Positions 61,078-64,000 of a DNA stretch of 64,000 nt are shown piece by piece. The notes below the pieces were generated by a model. It saw only the letters and a program-made list of their open reading frames with translations. It made no database searches and was not told where the DNA came from. Position numbers and translations under genes: made by a program. How positions within the stretch are numbered: the stretch's first letter is position 1; each line of letters opens with the position of its first letter. Source of the stretch: Pilaira anomala (lineage: Eukaryota; Mucoromycota; Mucoromycetes; Mucorales; Mucoraceae); contig JAIXMQ010000005.1 in the NCBI GenBank assembly GCA_025716855.1, positions 558,001 to 622,000 on the forward strand, in the 5' to 3' direction.

Positions 61078-61927
61078 ATGACACAGCTCTATATAACAGA
61101 CGCAATTACAAACTATCTTATTAATGAAAAAGAACGCACCTTGTTCTTTTTGCTTCAAACCCTTTTTTTAATCCTCGTGGCCTACGATAACCACGTGGAT
61201 TGTATAATCCGTAAAGCCCTTAGCTGTAGCAAGGTTTGTCAAAATAAAACTCTTAAACAAGAGTTGTCTGAAGGTAAAAATATATACACATGTACACATC
61301 TTTTATAAATCAAAAACTAAATTACCATATATATTTTTAGAAGAAGAGCCTGAAGTAGTGGCTGTCAAAAAGCATCTCGCTGAAAAGCGGGATGCTTTTG
61401 TAAAATTATGCAAGGAAGCTCCCGGTGGCTTTGACGAAAACCCTTTTCTCCAGGTTTTGTTAAAAATTATTAAAGATTCGGAGGAGGAGGCTTTGGCCTC
61501 TGTTGATCCCAACTTTGTTGAATAAATTGAAGATGTGGAGGAGGAAGTCTTGGTGGCAGATTCTGATGATTCCCATTTTGTCCGACAAACTGAAGATGCG
61601 GTGGAGGAGGCCTCGGCCTCTGTGGATGATACCCATTTTGTTGAGGATGTGGAGACGGCGGTCTCGGCGAAAGAAGTCGAGACCCTCGAATCCCATCCAG
61701 CTAAAAAAAACAAAAAACAAAAAACCAAAAAACCAAAAAACCAAAAAACCAAAAAACCAAAAAACCAAAAAACCAAAAAACCAAAAAACCAAAAAACCAA
61801 AAAACCAAAAAAAAAGCAAAAAAAGCAAAAAAAGCAAAAAAAGCAAAAAAAGCAAAAAAAGCAAAAAAAGCAAAAAAAGCAAAAAAAGCAAAAAAAGCAA
61901 AAAAAAAAAAAAAAATTGTTTCTTTAA
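61078..61927 (+). pseudogene. Unknown protein with Lys-rich repeat tail, interrupted by an in-frame TAA
   Basis: Two exons (61078-61273, then from 61341) read in frame to TAA at 61523-61525, giving 126 residues (start MTQLYITDAITNYLINEKER). Beyond the TAA the same frame stays open to 61927. It continues the same acidic repeat pattern: VDPNFVE-stop-IEDVEEE, then DDSHFVRQTEDAVEE and DDTHFVEDVETAV. In the second unit the stop position is Gln, so a single C-to-T change of a CAA codon explains it. The tail then becomes Lys-rich (KKPKNQKT and KKQ repeats) from an 8-bp and a 9-bp tandem array. Either the gene is newly broken, the stop is read through, or the short form is functional. No family recognised. 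Confidence 0.6.
61725..61905 (+). repeat. Adjacent (CCAAAAAA)n and (GCAAAAAAA)n tandem arrays
   Basis: Units of 8 bases at 61725-61812 (about 11 copies) change to units of 9 bases at 61816-61900 (about 10 copies). In the coding frame the 8-bp array cycles through all three frames to make an 8-residue repeat; the 9-bp array keeps phase and makes KKQ. There are no CRISPR-like spacers. Confidence 0.95.
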
Positions 61928-63047
61928 TAAAATACTAATTACTCTGTCTTGTCTTTTTTCTACTTTGATAATGCGTTCACTAACGGTAACAGACTTTAAA
62001 TATTTACAATTGAGGCAATAATAAGTTTATAATGATACCTATACACTATGAAAAAGATTTTTAACTATACAAACGTATCAACATATACACTTTTTCCGGG
62101 TATAATTTCTTACATACCACATCTTCTCTTTAAAAAAGCACCTGCTCTTTTATTTTATTACTTTATGACTTTAATATTTTACAAGTAAATAGCATGGAAG
62201 GAGGATTAATATCAGGAAATGCGTTGTTAATTAGCTGAATTTCTATCGGGTTTCTACTATACGTGGATGTTGGATCCAAATATATATCATTTTTATTATG
62301 TCTTCTTTTTCGCTTAGAACATCATAAAAGGAGAGTATAGATCATTATGAATTAGATATTGACTGGGTTCTTCATTAATTAATGATAGAAGAAGCGGCAC
62401 GTTTAGATCGTAACTATTTATTCAAGGATATCATTGATTCGACGACAAAGTAGGTTTTATACATATACAGTAACTATTATATGGTTAAAGGCTCTCGACT
62501 CACTGCCTCAAATATTACAAGCACTGGATCAATATATATTTACTCGCTTGTATTTATGAAAGAGATATTCAATTGAAAATAACTCAATTTGTAACATTCT
62601 CAAGAGCAAATTGTTTCTTGGGAAACAGAAAATTTCAAATTTATTCTTTTCTCTGCTCTTACCGTTTACGTATAGTAAGTTCACGTAGCACTAATTTTTT
62701 TTTGGAAGAAACAACGTGTAACTCGCAGAAAAAAAAGTTATTATTATAAATAAAACGGGTGTTTTATTGTTTCTTTTTATCGATTAGGTGACATATCCTA
62801 CTATTTACTATTTCCTTCAAACTAGTTACAAGAAACAACTTGTTTGATAGCAACACTTTCTCCTACCTTTTTTTTTTTAAATTTTTTTTTTTACTTACTA
62901 ATGATTAAAACTCAAATGCTTACCTAACCCGGGAGGAGGAGGGATAGGGTTCACACGCCCTGGGTAAAGGGAAAAGGAAGATAAAAAGGGTCTTCTATTT
63001 TATATTTCCTTTTCCTTTTTCCCCCCCCTAAAAACACGAAAAAAAAT
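61928..63047. other. Intergenic region upstream of the oxidoreductase
   Basis: AT-rich, no coding exon recognised. A GC-richer block with CCCGGGAGGAGGAGGG lies at about 62929-62945 and a C8 run at about 63020, close to the following start codon; these probably belong to the promoter. Confidence 0.5.
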
Positions 63048-64000
63048 ATGAATTCTTCTTTACGTTGGGGTATTATTGGTACAGGCAATATTGCCCATAC
63101 ATTCGCTAAAGCACTTCAAGTTGCCAAGAAAGGAGAATTAGTAGCAGTCGGTAGTCGCTCACTCGAAACCGCCCAAAAATTCGGCCAAGAATTCAATATC
63201 CCTTCTGCCCATTGTTTTGGATCCTATACCGATTTATTAAGTTTTGATAAAATCGACGTAGTTTATATTTGTACACCTCATCCTTACCATTACGACTTGG
63301 CATTAACCACTGTCAAATACCGTAAACACATGCTGATCGAGAAACCCATGGCCATGACTCAACTTCAAGTCTCCACCATTTTAAACGCTGCAAAGGAAGC
63401 TAATTTATTTGTCATGGAAGCCTATATGTATCGTTGTCACCCTCAAACATTAAAAGTAGTAGATATGATCCAATCAGGCACTATTGGAAAAGTCAAGTTT
63501 ATTCGCGCTAATTTCTCGTTTGATGGTAGATCCTTGGGTCCTACCTCCAGATTATGGAGAAATGAGTTGGGTGGTGGTGCAATTTTAGATATTGGTGGTT
63601 ATCCATTATCTTTTGCTAGATTGGTTGCTGGTGTACAATCGGGTAAAGGTTTTGCGGATCCTGTTGAAATCAAGGCAACGGGTTATATTCAACCTGATAC
63701 AAAAGTAGATGAATGGTCAAATGCTTGTGTCGCGTTTGAAAATGGTGTTACTGCCTCTTTGTTTACTGGTATCTTTTCGGATAGTGACTGTACTGTGGAG
63801 ATCTTGGGTAGTGAAGGTTCAATCAAGGTGAATAACCTTTGGAGACCGGATTTAACTCAGTTGGGCGCAGTTGAAATTGAATATACGAAATATGGTAGTG
63901 ATATGGAAGTTATTCCTATTGCATTGGAAGAAACCAATCTTTTTGCTTATGAGGCAGATGCAGTTGCTGATGCTATTTTACAAGGAAATAATGAATGTAA
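63048..64000 (+). CDS. Gfo/Idh/MocA family oxidoreductase (dihydrodiol dehydrogenase-like), partial
   Basis: Opens at ATG 63048 and stays open to the window end (317 complete codons). The N-terminal Rossmann domain reads SLRWGIIGTGNIAHTFAKAL with the GTGNIA nucleotide loop. Then come VVYICTPHPYHYDLAL and the family signature MLIEKPMAMT, where EKP carries the catalytic Lys. The second domain includes EAYMYRCHPQ and LGGGAILDIGGYPLSFAR, as in dimeric dihydrodiol dehydrogenase and D-xylose 1-dehydrogenase (NADP) relatives. Substrate is probably a sugar or a trans-dihydrodiol. The full family length is about 340-380 residues, so only the C-terminal end is missing. No intron is seen in this part. 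Confidence 0.9.
   Translation, partial: MNSSLRWGIIGTGNIAHTFAKALQVAKKGELVAVGSRSLETAQKFGQEFNIPSAHCFGSYTDLLSFDKIDVVYICTPHPYHYDLALTTVKYRKHMLIEKPMAMTQLQVSTILNAAKEANLFVMEAYMYRCHPQTLKVVDMIQSGTIGKVKFIRANFSFDGRSLGPTSRLWRNELGGGAILDIGGYPLSFARLVAGVQSGKGFADPVEIKATGYIQPDTKVDEWSNACVAFENGVTASLFTGIFSDSDCTVEILGSEGSIKVNNLWRPDLTQLGAVEIEYTKYGSDMEVIPIALEETNLFAYEADAVADAILQGNNEC

Noticed and set aside
61303..61900. Hydrophobic Phe/Leu/Trp-rich minus-strand ORFs that look like membrane proteins
   Set aside because: They are the reverse reading of the A-rich 8-bp and 9-bp tandem arrays.
61725..61905. CRISPR-like array
   Set aside because: Units are 8-9 bases, contiguous, with no spacers; it is a microsatellite in a coding frame of a eukaryote.

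Overview
The window is eukaryotic nuclear DNA from an early-diverging fungus, most likely a Mucoromycota (Mucorales-type) genome. It is very AT-rich, full of poly-A/poly-T tracts, and its genes are split by short GT-AG introns (about 50-80 bases). Fungus-type genes are present (Iml2/TTC39, Caf120/Skg3-like PH protein, Pho84, Nbp35). Gene models were assembled by hand from splice signals. For most of them the exon lengths sum to a whole number of codons and the product has the expected family length.

Layout. 0.9-3.9 kb: a complete Tc1/mariner-like element (44-bp inverted repeats, TA target duplication) carrying an intron-containing Fanzor, a eukaryotic TnpB relative and putative RNA-guided nuclease. 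This is the most interesting object in the window. 4.4-10.9 kb: dense housekeeping genes: UBE2E-type E2, C78 (ZUFSP/Mug105-type) peptidase, Nbp35, a Qc-SNARE of syntaxin-8 type, a Mim2-like small membrane protein and a methyltransferase. 13.4-16.2 kb: divergent ribosomal protein genes eL15 and uL22. 17.5-26.8 kb: Iml2/TTC39, an AAAP amino-acid transporter, V-ATPase subunit e (Vma9), PP2A B subunit. 27.1-28.1 kb: a decayed Tc1 transposase next to a truncated unknown ORF. 29-32.8 kb: a large poly-Q PH-domain protein. 32.8-38.4 kb: gene-poor, with one tRNA and a small inverted-repeat element. 38.4-43.3 kb: 6-phosphogluconate dehydrogenase, a TMX3/Eps1-like disulfide isomerase and an unknown Pro-rich protein. 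45-54.5 kb: phosphate transporter, triosephosphate isomerase, a C2H2 regulator, Maf1, an F-box/ZnF-UBP-like/DUSP protein and an unknown acidic protein. 54.5-63 kb: gene-poor, with a decayed Ty3/gypsy-like gag-protease fragment split by a 188-bp mariner-type MITE, and a Lys-rich gene with an in-frame stop and 8/9-bp tandem repeats. 63-64 kb: the start of a Gfo/Idh/MocA oxidoreductase that runs off the window.

The ordinary genes are unrelated housekeeping functions, as usual in fungal genomes. Three ubiquitin-related genes (E2, C78 peptidase, F-box/DUSP) are notable but not an operon. Mobile DNA is confined to the element at 0.9-3.9 kb and the gene-poor stretches. All functions are inferred from sequence reading without database searches.
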